Assembly (NCBI RefSeq): GCF_038502225.1 | Contig: NC_091298.1 | Location: 37,056,344 to 37,120,343, forward strand | Reading direction: 5' to 3' | DNA length: 64,000 nucleotides | DNA from: Cherax quadricarinatus | Lineage: Eukaryota > Arthropoda > Malacostraca > Decapoda > Parastacidae | Shown here: positions 10,727 through 21,860 of the stretch, piece by piece | How the letters are laid out: each line of letters opens with the position of its first letter | Numbering within the stretch: the first letter of the stretch is position 1 | Translations under genes and position numbers: made by a program | The notes under the pieces: model-generated | The model's input: only the letters and a program-made list of their open reading frames with translations | Database searches by the model: none | What the model was told of the DNA's origin: nothing

Positions 10727-11531
10727 GTCCCTTAATCGTGCTTTCTACTGCAGGATCCTGTTCCAAGTCGATTCTGCCTTGAAGGTCACTTTCACTGGCC
10801 GGGTTCTTTTTTTTGCAGACCCCCCTATTCTCCAAAAATTTTCCAGCTGGGTCATGTCGTCTTCTCGTATTGCTTTTATGCTTTCAGTTGTTTTTTTCCC
10901 CTTGTTTTCTTGCTTCATATGTTTCCCCTTCAGCTTCCTGGAGCCCATACACAAAGACTGAACTCTTCCCTTTCATTCTTCCATTGCATACCCTTGTGTA
11001 TCCACTCATTCAATTTAATTTCCTCCATTGCAGCTTTTTTTTCTTCAGTTTCACTAGCTAATGTACTTGGGCTCAGTGGCCTGTCATTTTCCCTTCTTGG
11101 CTTTCCCTGGGATCTGCTGTGGTCTGTTAGGGCCTCCACATATATCTTAGCTCTTTCATTTACTACAGTCTCCTCTGATAGAGCTTCTACATGCAGTTTT
11201 GCTCCTTCTTTCCCTACAGTCCCCTTATTTGTGACTGAGGTAGCAGTCTCTGATGTCAATCCCAAAATGTTCTTTAGTTCTTTAGGCTGTTTCAGATTTT
11301 TCAGTTCCTCTTCTACACTCTGTATCCTAGCCTCTGCTGCTTTGACTTGCACCTCCCACTTCCTGCTTTCCACATCTACCCTCTCTTCCATTCTCATGCT
11401 AAGTTCTTCTAGTTTCTTTTCCCATTCATGTTCCCTTTTTATGAGTTCTGCTGCCCAATCTTCCTTTGCAGATTCCTCCTCCTGTCCCTTGGTTTTTCCT
11501 TCCTGCTCTCTGGCAACCCATTTTTGTTTTA
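10727..11531 (-). pseudogene. LINE-A ORF1 (coiled coil plus RRM-like), broken, copy A1
   Basis: Minus strand, ATG at about 11,531 after an A-rich leader. The frame shifts by one base within a few codons, then reads a heptad-rich coiled coil (EHEWEKKLEELSMRMEER and onward to about 11,300). A linker follows, then the ORF1 C-terminal region (MTQLENFWRIGG, then basic). By comparison with copy A11 this is the RNA-binding ORF1 protein. At least three frame breaks. Confidence 0.7.
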
Positions 11532-11837
11532 TTTTGATTGCCTCAGAGTGGAAAACCTATGTAATTCTGTGTGTTAGGTTAGTGTGTTTGTCAGAGTGTG
11601 GGTGGGGGGGAAGGTAGAGGAGGAACTGTGGCTATGTGGGAGAGGGGTGGGGAGGGGGATTTAGAGGGGAATATGGGGAGTGGGAAGGAGGGAGAAGCAA
11701 GTGGGTGAATGGGAGAGGGAGAGGGGGAGGAAGGAGAGGTGGGGAGGGGGAAGGTGAAAGAGGGAGGGGTGGGATCAGGGGAAGAAGTGAGATGTTGGTG
11801 AGGGAGGGGGGGAGTGTATGTGTGAGTCTGTATATAT

Positions 11838-11867
11838 GTGTATGTGTGTGTGTGTGTGTGTGTGTGC

Positions 11868-11944
<77 letters not shown>
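11838..11944. repeat. (GT)n tail between LINE-A pieces
   Basis: (CA)n on the minus strand: the 3' tail of the fragment at 11,945-12,090 and at the same time the 5' junction of copy A1. Confidence 0.85.
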
Positions 11945-11948
<4 letters not shown>

Positions 11949-12089
11949 CACCTAGTTGTACTCACCTAGTTGAGGTTGCAGGGGTCGAGTCCAAGCTCCT
12001 GGCCCCGCCTCTTCACTGGTCGCTACTAGGTCACTCTCCCTGAACCATGAGCTTTATCGTACCTCTGCTTAAAGCTATGTATGGATCCT

Positions 12090-12090
<1 letters not shown>
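11945..12090 (-). mobile_element. LINE-A 3' end fragment
   Basis: Holds two copies of the terminal 14-mer (variant with CAACTAGGTGAGTA), the hairpin segment, and about 90 bp more of the LINE-A 3' region. It then stops abruptly at a (GT)n run (12,091-12,124). It is either a strongly 5'-truncated insertion or a copy cut by the insertion of A2. Confidence 0.8.

Positions 12091-12124
<34 letters not shown>
12091..12124. repeat. (GT)n tail of copy A2
   Basis: About 17 GT units between the A2 3' end and the neighbouring LINE-A fragment. Confidence 0.85.
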
Positions 12125-12128
<4 letters not shown>

Positions 12129-12205
12129 CACCTATTTGTACTCACCTATTTGTGGTTGCAGGGGTCGAGTCACAGCTCCTGGCCCCGCCTCTTCGCTGAT
12201 TGCTA

Positions 12206-13459
12206 CTAGGTCCTCTCTCTCCCTGCCCCATGAGCTCTATCATACCTCGCCTTAAAACTATGTATGGTTCCTGCCTCCACCACATCACTTTCTAGGCTAT
12301 TCCATGGCCTGACTACTCTATGACTGAAGAAATACTTCCTAACATCCCTTTGATTCATCTGAGTCTTCAACTTCCAATTGTGACCTCTTGTGTCTGTGTC
12401 CCATCTCTGGAACATCCCGTCTTTGTCCACCTCGTCTATTCCGCGCAGTATTTTATATGTCGTTATCATGTCTCCCCTGACCCTCCTGGCCTCCAGTGTC
12501 GTCAGGCCGATTTCCCTCAACCTTTCTTCATAGGACAATCCCCGTAGCTCTGGGACTAGTCTTGTTGCAAACCTTTGCACTTTCTCTAATTTCTTGACAT
12601 GCTTGACTAGGTGTGGATTCCAAACTGGTGCTGCATACTCCAGTATGGGCCTGACGTAGATGGTGTACAGAGTCTTAAACGAATCCTTACTGAGGTATCG
12701 GAACGCTATCCGTAGGTTTGCCAGGCGCCCGTATGCTGCAGCAGTTATCTGATTGATGTGCGCCTCAGGAGATATGCTCGGTGTTATACTCACCCCCAGA
12801 TCTTTTTCCTTTAGTGAGGTTTGCAGTCTTTGGCCATCTAAACTATATTGTGTCTGCGGTCTTCTTTGCCCTTCCCCAATCTTCATGACTTTGCATTTGG
12901 CAGGGTTAAATTCAAGGAGCCAGTTGCTGGACCAGGCTTGTAGCCTGTCCAGATCTCTTTGTAGTCCTGCCTGATCCTCGTCCGATTCGATTCTTCTCAT
13001 TAACTTCACATCGTCTGCAAACAAGGACACTTCTGAGTCTATCCCTTCCGTTATGTCGTTCACGTATACCAAGAACAGCACAGGTCCTAGGACTGACCCC
13101 TGTGGAACCCCGCTTGTCACAGGCGCCCACTCTGACACCTCGTCGCGTACCATGACTCGTTGTTTCCTCCCTGTCAGATATTCTCTGATCCATTGCAGTG
13201 CCTTTCCTGTTATGTGTGCCTGGTCCTCTAGCTTTTGCAGTAACCTCTTGTGAGGAACTGTGTCGAAAGCCTTCTTGCAGTCCAAAAATACGCAGTCGAT
13301 CCACCCCTCTCTCTCTTGTCTTACTTCTGTCACCTTGTCATAAAACTCTAGTAGGTTTGTGACACAGGATTTTCCTTCCCTGAAACCGTGCTGGTTGTCA
13401 ATTATACACTTGTTTCTTTCCAGGTGCCCCACCACTCTCCTCCTGATGATCTTCTCCAT
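12206..13459 (-). CDS. LINE-A reverse transcriptase C-terminal two-thirds, intact frame (417 aa)
   Basis: Non-LTR reverse transcriptase, CR1/L2-like. From the amino end: NQHGFREGKSC, CVFLDCKKAFDTVPHKRL (motif A aspartate), TSGVPQGSVLGP (motif B), VSLFADDVKLM (motif C, FADD at about nt 13,009-13,020), EKDLGVSI, YAAPVWNPHL, LSYEERLREIGLTTLEARR, and the terminal KYFFSHRVVRPWNSL. No stop or frameshift, although the fingers and the endonuclease are separated off by the inversion. The natural start lies far upstream, so the ATG here is only the first methionine left. Confidence 0.85.
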   Translation of the reverse strand: MEKIIRRRVVGHLERNKCIIDNQHGFREGKSCVTNLLEFYDKVTEVRQEREGWIDCVFLDCKKAFDTVPHKRLLQKLEDQAHITGKALQWIREYLTGRKQRVMVRDEVSEWAPVTSGVPQGSVLGPVLFLVYVNDITEGIDSEVSLFADDVKLMRRIESDEDQAGLQRDLDRLQAWSSNWLLEFNPAKCKVMKIGEGQRRPQTQYSLDGQRLQTSLKEKDLGVSITPSISPEAHINQITAAAYGRLANLRIAFRYLSKDSFKTLYTIYVRPILEYAAPVWNPHLVKHVKKLEKVQRFATRLVPELRGLSYEERLREIGLTTLEARRVRGDMITTYKILRGIDEVDKDGMFQRWDTDTRGHNWKLKTQMNQRDVRKYFFSHRVVRPWNSLESDVVEAGTIHSFKARYDRAHGAGRERT

Positions 13460-13465
13460 GACCTT

Positions 13466-14630
13466 GCAATGATCAACACACTAGCCGAGGTGGCCAGGAG
13501 AGCACACATGGGGGGAGCAAAGTTACTAGTTATGGGTGATTTCAATCACAAGGAGATTGACTGGGAAAACCTGGAGCCCCATGGGGGTCCCGAAACATGG
13601 AGAGCCAAGATGATGGATGTGGTACTGGAGAACCTCATGCATCAACATGTTAGAGACACTACCAGAGAGAGAGGAGAGGATGAACCAGCAAGGTTGGACC
13701 TTGTATTCACCATGAGTAGTTCGGACATCGAGGGTATCATGTATGAAAGGCCCCTGGGAGCTAGTGATCATGTGGTTCTGTGCTTCGACTACATAGTTGA
13801 GCTCCAAGTGGAGAGAGTAGCAGGAATAGGCTGGGAAAAACCAAACTACAAAAGGGGGAACTACTCAGGCATGAGGAACTTCCTTCAAGACATTCAGTGG
13901 GAGAGGGAACTGACAGGAAAACCAGAACAAGAAATGATGGACTATGTAGCAACAAAATGCAAGGAGGCAGAGGAGAGGTTTGTTCCCAAGGGAAACAGAA
14001 ATAATGGGAAGAACAGAACGAGTCCTTGGTTCACCCAAAGGTGTAGGGAGGCAAAAACTAGGTGTACTAGAGAATGGAAAAGGTACAGAAGACAGAGAAC
14101 TCAGGAAAATAAAGAAATCAGCCGAAGAGCCAGAAACGAATATGCACAGATAAGAAGGGAGGCTCAGAGACAATATGAAAATGACATAGCATCAAAAGTA
14201 AAGACTGACCCGAAGCTGTTGTACAGCCACATCAGGAGGAAAACAACAGTCAAGGACCAGGTAATCAGACTGAGGAAGGGTGATGGGGAATTCACAAGAA
14301 ACGACCGAGAGGTATGTCAGGAGCTAAACACAAGATTTAAAGAGGTATTTACAGTGGAAACCAGTAGGACTCCAAGAAATCAGAACAGGGGGGCACACCA
14401 GCAAGTGCTGGATGAGGTACATATAACCAAGGAGGAGGTGAAGAAGCTGCTATGCGAACTTGACACCTCAAAGGCGGTGGGACCAGACAACATCTCTCCA
14501 TGGGTCCTTAAAGAGGGAGCAGAGATATTGTGCGAGCCATTAACAAAGATCTTCAACACATCATTTGAAACTGGGCAACTCCCTGAGGTATGGAAAATGG
14601 CAAATGTAGTCCCAATTTTTAAAAAGGGAG
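13466..14630 (+). pseudogene. Inverted 5' piece of LINE-A ORF2: endonuclease C-half, linker and RT fingers
   Basis: One open plus frame of about 388 codons. It reads LLVMGDFNHKEIDWENLEPHG, DEPARLDLVFT, GASDHVVLCF (endonuclease active-site residues D, N and SDH), then the basic linker (RTSPWFTQRC), then SKAVGPDNISPWVLKEG and MANVVPIFKKG. It is still uninterrupted, so the inversion happened recently or in one step. The frame runs on into (GT)n as poly-Cys-Val and backwards into antisense RT; neither extension is meaningful. Confidence 0.8.
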
Positions 14631-15020
<390 letters not shown>

Positions 15021-17315
15021 TACTCACCTAATTGTGGTTGCAAGGGTTGAGTCATAGCTCCTGGCCCCGCCTCTTCACTGGTCGCTACTAGGTCACTCTC
15101 CCTGCTCCATGAGCTTTATCATACCTCTTCCTAAAGCTACGTATAGAACCTGTCTTCACTACCTCACTGTTCAGAGTATTCTACTTCCTGACAGATCTAT
15201 AACTGATGAAATATTTCCTAACAGCCCGGTGACTCATCTGAGTCTTCAGTTTCCAAATCTGACCTCTAGTTGCTGTGTCCCATCTCTGCAACATCCTGTC
15301 ACTGTCTACTCTGTTGATTCCTCTCCGTATTTTATAACGTTATCATGTCCCTCCTGTCCTCTCGTGTCGTCAGTTCGAATTCCCATAACCTCTTCTACTA
15401 GGACATATCCCTTAACTCCAGGGTACTTTCTCTAGTTTCTTTACCAGGTGTAGGTTCCAAATTGGTGCTACATACTCCAATATAGGCCGTATATACATGG
15501 TGTACAGGGTCCGGAACGACTCCATACTGAGTTGCTTGAATACTAATTTTAGGTTCGCTAGTCACCCATATGCTGCAGCAGTTATTTGGCTAATGTGCGC
15601 CTCAGGAGATGTGCTCGGTGATGTTTACAGTCTTTGGCCCTATACACTGTACTCTGTCTGTGGTCTTCTTTTTTTCTCCCTGATCTTCATGACTTTGCAC
15701 TTGGTGGGGTTGAACTCTAGGAGCCAGTTTCTGGACCAGGTCTGCAGCCTATCTAGATCCTCCCTTGACTGAATTCTCCTCGTTAACTTCATGTTGTCTG
15801 CAAACATGAACACTTCTGAGTCTATTCCTTCCGTCATGTCGTTCACATATACCTTCCCATAAGCTGTTATCTGATCCATTGCAGTGCTTTTCCCGATATA
15901 CCTGCCTAGTTCTCCAGCTTTTCTACTAATCTCTTGTGTGGAACTGTGTCGAAAGCCTTATAGTCGAAGAAAATGTAATCTACCTATGCCCCTCTCTCTC
16001 TCTCTTGTTTTACTGCTGTCACCTTGTCATAGAACTCTAGGAGGCTTGCGATGTAGGATCCCCCGTCTCTGATTCCGTGCTGGTTTGCTCTTTCTAGGGG
16101 GTCCAACACTCCTCTCCTGATAATCTTCTCCATGACTTTGCATACAATACATGTCAGTGACACTGGTCTGTACTTTGATGCTGCACGTCTCTTCCCTTTT
16201 AAAAATTGGGATTATATTTGCTGTCTTCCATTCCTCAGATAGCCGCCCTGCTTCGATAGATGTGTACATCTATCGATAGATGTGGTACATAGAGCGCGTC
16301 TGCACCTTCTCTCAGTGCTCAGGGAGAGATGTTATCCAGCTCCATCGTTCCTGAGATCTATTTTGCTTAACAGCCTCTTCACCTCCTCGGTTGTATGTAT
16401 CGTGTCAAGTACTTGATGGTGTATCCCACCCCTCCAACTTTCCAGAGCCCTTTCTCTCTCCACTGTGAATACTTCTTTAAATCTCATGTTGAGCTCCTCA
16501 CATCCTTCAAGGTCGTTTCTTGTAAACTTCTCTCCTTCCTTCCTCAGCCTGTTTACCTGAACTTTAACTTGTTTTTCTTCCTGATGTGACTGTACAACAG
16601 CTTCGGGGCAGACTTGGCTGTCACTGCTGTGTCATTTTCGTATTGTCGTTGGGCCTCCCTCCTTACTTGTGCATATTCATTTCTTGCTCTTTGACTACTC
16701 TCCTTGTTCTCTTCTATACTTTTTCCATTCTCTAGTGCACTTGGCTTTAGCCTCTCTACACCTTTGGGTGAACCAAGGGCTCAGCCTGGCCGTCTCATCA
16801 TGTACGTTGCCCTCGGGTACAAACCTCTCCTCAGTTTCCTTGCATATTGTCGTCATTTATTCCACATATTCTGTCCCACTGGATCTCGTGCAGGAAATTC
16901 CTCATGCCTTTATAGTTCCCTCTCTTGTAATTTGGCTTCATTCCTCAAAATCCCATTGGTTTTTGATAAGCAGTGCCACTCCTCAACCCTGTTCCCTCTG
17001 TCTTTCCTCAGGATCTGATATCCAGTTTGAAAGATGTTGTTATCATTCCTGAGAGCTTGGTTTCTGTGAAGGCTATGATGTCTGGTGATGCCTCTGTGAT
17101 TCTTTCGTGCCACTCCTCACACTTGTTCGTTATACCATCAGCGTTGGTGTACCATACCTACAGTTTCCTGTCCAACATTGTATTGTGGGGGGTTTGTGGG
17201 GGTGGGGGTTCGGTTTGTCCTGGCAGGGCACTATGGGATTCTGCTGAATATTATGGGGTGGGGGTTCTGAGTGTGGGGTGTGTATTTGACTGCAGTGTTC
17301 TACAGATGTTTCTGT
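15021..17315 (-). mobile_element. LINE-A copy A3, diverged, with internal deletion
   Basis: 3' end at 15,021 with a single terminal 14-mer. RT remnants include VYVNDMTEGIDSEV (about 15,815-15,850; FADN instead of FADD). Endonuclease codons near 16,925 (plant-like KPNY stretch) jump directly to the start of the domain near 16,940 (NQW), so the middle of the endonuclease is deleted. It ends in the linker before the endonuclease at about 17,315. Many frameshifts; more diverged than A1 and A2. Confidence 0.75.
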
Positions 17316-17364
17316 GGATGTTTGCGCACACAGAACCTTCACGGCACACATAACTGTGATAAAA

Positions 17365-17850
17365 CACCTCAGTTACTGGGAACGCTTGAAGTTCCTCAAC
17401 CTGTACTCCCAAGACCACAGGCGGGAGAGATACATGATTATATTCACTTAGAAAATCCTAGAGAGGTTAGTACCAAACTTGCACACGAAAATCACTCCCT
17501 GTGAAAACAAAACACTTGGCAATGTAATATCCCCTCAATGAAAAGCAGGGGTGCCACGGGTACACTGAGAGACAAGACAATAAGTGTCCAGGGCCCAAGA
17601 CTGTTCAGCTGCCTCCCAACATAAATAAGGGGGATTACCAATAGACCCCTGGCTGTCTTCAAGCAGGCACTGGACAGGCACCTAAAGTCAGTACCTGACG
17701 AGTCGGGCTGTGCTTCGTACGTCGGGTTACGTTCGGCCAATAGTGCAACCTGGTTATCAGGCCCTGATAAACCTTGAGGCCTGGTCACAGACCGGGCCAC
17801 TGGGAGAGTTGACCCCTGGAACCCTCTCCAGGTATGCTCCAGGTAAAGGA
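17365..17850 (+). mobile_element. LINE-C 3' end: RT C-terminal remnant plus tail
   Basis: The plus strand reads YWERLKFLNLYSQDHRRERY, the C-terminal domain typical of many arthropod LINEs, with stops at short intervals. Further on comes SVPDESGCASYVG, which I know as a C-terminal signature of a widespread LINE group. The tail ends with ctctccaggta. The same tail recurs at 23,301-23,366. Confidence 0.7.
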
Positions 17851-18798
17851 ATACTGCTTCACTCGACTCTGGTTGTTTTCAACTGACTCTAGCCTTGTTT
17901 CTCTTTCATGCCCTTTTCGTCTCTGTGCCCTGTTTCTCAGCTGTTGTCATTCTGTTCTCGTTCTGTCGCGGTCTAGGAACACCCACCAGTATGTTGTTGG
18001 TTCCTTTAGCTGTCATGTTGAGAATTAAGTTAATTCTTTAACATCTTTTTCTTTTCTTTAGGAAAACTTACCTATTAACAGCATTACTCTTAAACCTTTC
18101 AAATGTTTTTGTCAATACATTGTGTTGATAGATACTGTGCATCCATTTTTAAGAAACTGCAAAAAGGAAGCAGCAATAATTGATTAAAATTGCAAAGAAT
18201 GATAAGAAACAATGGAATATTTAAAAATTGTTAATTTTACTTTATATGTGCAACTCACAAAAATGGAATTAGAAAGCTAATTCTAAACATGCTAAATAAA
18301 GTATAGTCATGTTATAACAGAAAATATAGAAAACACCTGGCACCAAAAAATATGCACACAGAATTTCAACAAAAGCTTGAAATATATAGAGAAATAAAGG
18401 AAAAACTAGTAAAGTGAAGAAAAGAAAAAAATGAAAAAGAGTGCAGGAATCAATCTAATTTTTAAGATTCTTTAGATCAGTTTAAAATGAGATGAAAAGT
18501 CAACGACAACTAAGTTGAATCGGACACAAAAATGAGCGAGATACTAAATATAAATTTTCAGACTTTATTAAGAAAAAATGTACACTTCTTACACATTTTT
18601 AAAAACATAAAATAAATTTATCAAGCACCTATATAAAACTAGGAAATGCAACAGACAATAAGACCTCAGAATACTGCTTAAAAATAGTTATACCTTAGAG
18701 GGTAATAGCCACAAACATCTATTCTAAGCCATTCTTAGCGATTCTTGCAGCAGCGCCGCCCAGCTGCCCTCAGCGCTGCAAGGGAGGTCAATACTCAC
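17851..18798. other. AT-rich sequence, probably intron; no gene seen
   Basis: Strongly AT-rich from 18,040 on, with no open frame of note. If the Dpr-like exon is real, this is the intron downstream of its splice donor. Confidence 0.5.
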
Positions 18799-18956
18799 GT
18801 CCTTGAGACCAAGATTCTTGACCTGACAGGGAAGACGGGCGCGGTGACCCAGGACGGCGGTGACGTTGCTGGGAACATTGCCGAAGACTGCCGAGCTGTG
18901 ACTGTTGGCCCGACCCCAGGTGATGCTGTGCTGTTGACCACCCCGGTCGTAGCGCC
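18799..18956 (-). CDS. Internal exon of a Dpr-family immunoglobulin-domain gene
   Basis: Minus strand, 158 bp. One frame reads GNVPSNVTAVLGHRARLPC and then QVKNLGLKD. This is the A'-B-C start of the first Ig domain of Dpr-type neuronal cell-surface proteins, with the B-strand cysteine and the N-L-G turn. The exon begins after an acceptor-like ttccccag and stops at GAC before GTGAGT, exactly where Dpr proteins continue with VSWIR. The two leftover 5' bases imply phase 1 at the acceptor; the donor is phase 0. The region is much GC-richer than its surroundings. Dpr proteins bind DIP partners at synapses (family knowledge). The other exons lie outside the window. Alternative: a related IgLON/DIP-like gene or a chance frame. 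Confidence 0.6.
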
Positions 18957-20717
18957 CTGGGGAACATGTACACCAAAGTTACACATGTCAGGGTGTTGTC
19001 CTCCAGGATGCTCACATATAACAAAAGATCATTCGAGAAAATAATATAGATTTACCACTCTGATAAGGGAAATATTACAGTCGTGGAGAATAGAAGAAGT
19101 AATTACAGTTCCAATCGGTGACATCCAGATTTTTTTCTACAAACAGACATAATACCTCAATAGACTTCTGCTTCCTATATTCAAATTATTTCATTCATTA
19201 AGTTATGGCTTCAGAAATGTGTTTTCCATTAATGATAAATTCTTCTGCCAGAAAAATAAGTGAAGTATTGACAGCTCCTCTTGTTCGCTCTTCATACCTT
19301 TGTACACAACCTGATAAATTAACACGTGCCACACATCAAGACATAACACAAAAATGTTCTTGACATTTTTAGTGCCAGTAAAGAGGAATGAGGGCAGTTT
19401 CCTGCCTTCCTGGAAAAATGTAAATAATTTGGTTCCTTGTATTAAAGTTAGAGGAGAATGAGAGAGAGATGGTATATTGCCATCTTCGGATAACTAAATA
19501 AATTAAAGGTAATCCACCATTAGAATTTATTATTCACTCAACCTTCATTTTTTCTAGATACATTCTAGTCAGATTAAGAGAAGTCTAGCCACAGGATGTT
19601 TTATATTATTCTTTGTTGTATCTTTTTTTGCTTCGTCACAGCTGCTTTTTTTTAAATAATCCACAATAAATGTGTATCATCTGTAAGTGTAAGTTTCCTA
19701 ATTAATGAAAGTGTTATTTTTTATTTATCTTCATTTCCTAATATATGATTTACCATCATCTTCATCATCATCGTTATCCATATTGCTTTCAACTTTTCGT
19801 CAAATTTTCCTATTGTTGCATTTCGGTGGATAACTGTTACGAACATTGTTTTTTCTTCTTCTGTGTTTCCAGTTGATCACAGTAAAATGAGATTCCAAAG
19901 CGGTGAAAAACAAGAGAGTCGTCGACAGCAACTGACTGAATAACAAAGTGAATATCACAGGAAAGTTCACTGTGATTTAGATGATAAAATCGTTGAAAAT
20001 ATAAAAAGGAGATATCTTATTACCAATGCCAGATGCGTTTCCTGCTGTTCCTCTGGTCAGTTAGAATGGAACATCAACAAAGGTTGGAGAAAGTTGAAGG
20101 ACTGAATACCATGACTAGAGAATTCGCTGTTCAACAAAGAATCCATGTTGCATAGAAATCAGGGTAGCGAAAGCTGAAATATAGATTGACAATTTGCTCT
20201 TTAATGACCTCGTTAGAGAGGCTAATGACGTTAGACCATCTGACATGTAAGCCTTTTTAAATTCACAGCCGGAAATGGCTTAGTTTGGCTCCGCTAATCG
20301 TATTAGAGATCACCCAAACAGAAACTTTCCAGGCATATTATTATATTCACAAAAATTTGTTGTACCGTTGAGAGAGAAAGAGCGCCACTTGCAGGGAATA
20401 TCTGATGCCAGCGAAGGAACCATGACAGGTATGTTCATGTACTCAAGTTAAGAAATTAATGGGAGAATCTGCCGTGGAAGTGGAGGTTTTCAATGAGCAT
20501 TGAGAATGTGGTTGAAAATTTCTTTGATTTATCATAAACAGGACAGTACTCGAATTTTTTTTTTTTTTTGAAGGCACGATAATTCTCTCAAAGGCACACC
20601 AGTCTTCTCTCCATGAGATGAGCATATGTAAATCTCTAGTTCATTACACAGTCGCACGGAAAGTCCCACAACCAACAAAAATAGGAAGAAATCAACCCAA
20701 ACATTGCTATTTTAAAG
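18957..20717. other. AT-rich intronic or intergenic sequence; no gene seen
   Basis: Mostly AT-rich, with a poly(T) run at about 20,559-20,571 and a short TCATCA run near 19,755. I found no splice-bounded frame with a recognisable domain. Confidence 0.5.
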
Positions 20718-20723
20718 ATAATG

Positions 20724-20795
<72 letters not shown>

Positions 20796-20880
20796 GCAGT
20801 AATAAAAACTATATTATTATTACTATTATTACTATTATTATTATTATTTTTATTATGTTTATTATTATTTCTACTATGAT
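20718..20880. repeat. (TAA)n then (TTA)n compound microsatellite
   Basis: About 26 TAA units, a short interruption, then TTA/ATT units on to 20,880. The two halves are reverse complements and could fold into a hairpin. Open frames across it are low-complexity artefacts. Confidence 0.85.
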
Positions 20881-21559
20881 TATGATTATGTTGAGAAAAT
20901 GCACCAAACCCATACAGGTTTAAAAGCCCGGTAAGGGGGAAGAGTATTTTATGAGCTAACAAACAAAGTAACCATTGCCATAATTTCAATTAAAAAAAAA
21001 AGAACATAGAGAGCTTCGAAAGCAGATCTTCCTGAAAAAAGAGCGGGCAAATTGAGGGTTCCCGGCACTGAAAAAGGGACAGGAAATGCATTTTATGTGC
21101 TCTTTGATAAATGATAGAATCAATCAAAAGGTGTTTGATGGTCATCAAGACCAGACCAGTTTCAAAGGGAGACGACAGGCGATTGACCTTTAGGGGTGAG
21201 CGGGGAAGTGGGGATAGGAGAAGAATAGTTTGGTAAGAGGAAGGTTGTGAAAGGAAGGGATAGTACCAGCAGCTAGACGGACGTGGTAGTAGTCACTGGT
21301 GTGGCGAAGAGGACAGACAAGACATACAATGCCTACTAATGCACACGGTACCTGTGAGAAATCCACTGGTGATGTAAAGGGGTATGTTTTAAAACAGTTT
21401 GTCTTTTAAGACGAAGACAGGCTAGAACTACATTATTTGTGAGTCTTAAGTGACCAATACTCAGTCACACGAGAATCGTTTCTCAAACGCAACAGCGATG
21501 GAAAGAAGTCGACTAAGGATTCGTCTGTAGTTTGATCAATAACAGTTAGTTCTGATAAA
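20881..21559. other. No recognised feature
   Basis: Host-like sequence with an A-run at about 20,992-21,001. No gene seen. Confidence 0.4.
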
Positions 21560-21835
21560 TTAGACACATGTGCAACTCTTGGGTATCTTTATTGAGGAAA
21601 CGTTTCGCCACACAGTGGCTTCATCAGTCCATACGTAGGAGAAACTTGAAGAACAGGAGAAGAATGAGGTAATCAGTCCCTCAACCTTGAGTCGATGTGT
21701 TCAGTCCATCAATCTTGAATAGAATACGGCATATCAGCGGAGAAGCAGCTTATAAACCGTATGGCAGGAGAGGTGCAGCAGTCATAGGTCGTGTCACATT
21801 TGAACAAATGTGACAAGAACACCAATAAAAGGTCC
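21560..21835 (-). mobile_element. Retrozyme, one arm plus remnant of the palindrome centre
   Basis: Minus-orientation arm of the same subfamily as the element at 31,019-31,658, with the hammerhead core at 21,627-21,621 and the TATA-like segment near 21,750. It ends in an inverted repeat (gtcacatttg / caaatgtgac, 21,793-21,814), which looks like the vestige of a second, inverted arm. It lies directly upstream of LINE-D ORF1. Confidence 0.7.
21586..21642 (-). ncRNA. Hammerhead-like motif, family 1
   Basis: Minus strand CTGATGA at 21,627-21,621, extra A, helix II GCCAC-TGT-GTGGC, GAAA and ACGT, as in the 2,450-3,602 element. Confidence 0.65.
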
Positions 21836-21860
21836 TTCTTGAAAGACATATCATTATGGT

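Larger units (their letters stand above)
7461..11837 (-). mobile_element. LINE-A copy A1, near full-length, decayed
   Basis: Minus strand, 3' end at 7,461. The 3' end holds three tandem copies of the 14-mer CAAATAGGTGAGTA (one with a base change; 7,461-7,502) and a hairpin-forming segment (7,511-7,536). Upstream come the RT, the endonuclease, a proline-rich linker, a coiled-coil ORF1 and a pyrimidine-rich leader (11,590-11,830). The 5' end runs into the (CA)n tail of the next LINE-A piece. The coding regions are broken by several frameshifts and stops. Layout and RT motifs fit the CR1/L2 side of the Jockey superfamily. Confidence 0.85.
12125..14630 (-). mobile_element. LINE-A copy A2 with 5' inversion (twin-priming structure)
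   Basis: 12,125-13,468 is LINE-A in minus orientation, from its 3' end up to the RT codons around KVMEKIIRRR. At 13,466-13,468, sharing the three bases gca, it switches to LINE-A in plus orientation. That part runs from mid-endonuclease (MINTLAEVARRAH) to RT codons VVPIFKKG at 14,630. The outer end of the inverted piece is the sequence that would precede the start of the non-inverted piece, with about 50 bp missing. This is the layout made by twin priming. The whole unit sits between (GT)n on both sides. Confidence 0.85.

Noticed and set aside
18745..19044. 99-codon plus frame over the Dpr-like exon
   Set aside because: The minus frame gives a conserved Ig pattern with splice sites; the plus frame is its shadow in GC-rich DNA.
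20718..20880. TAA microsatellite as tail of an I-type LINE
   Set aside because: No LINE end sequence such as the one at 26,907-26,945 is next to it.
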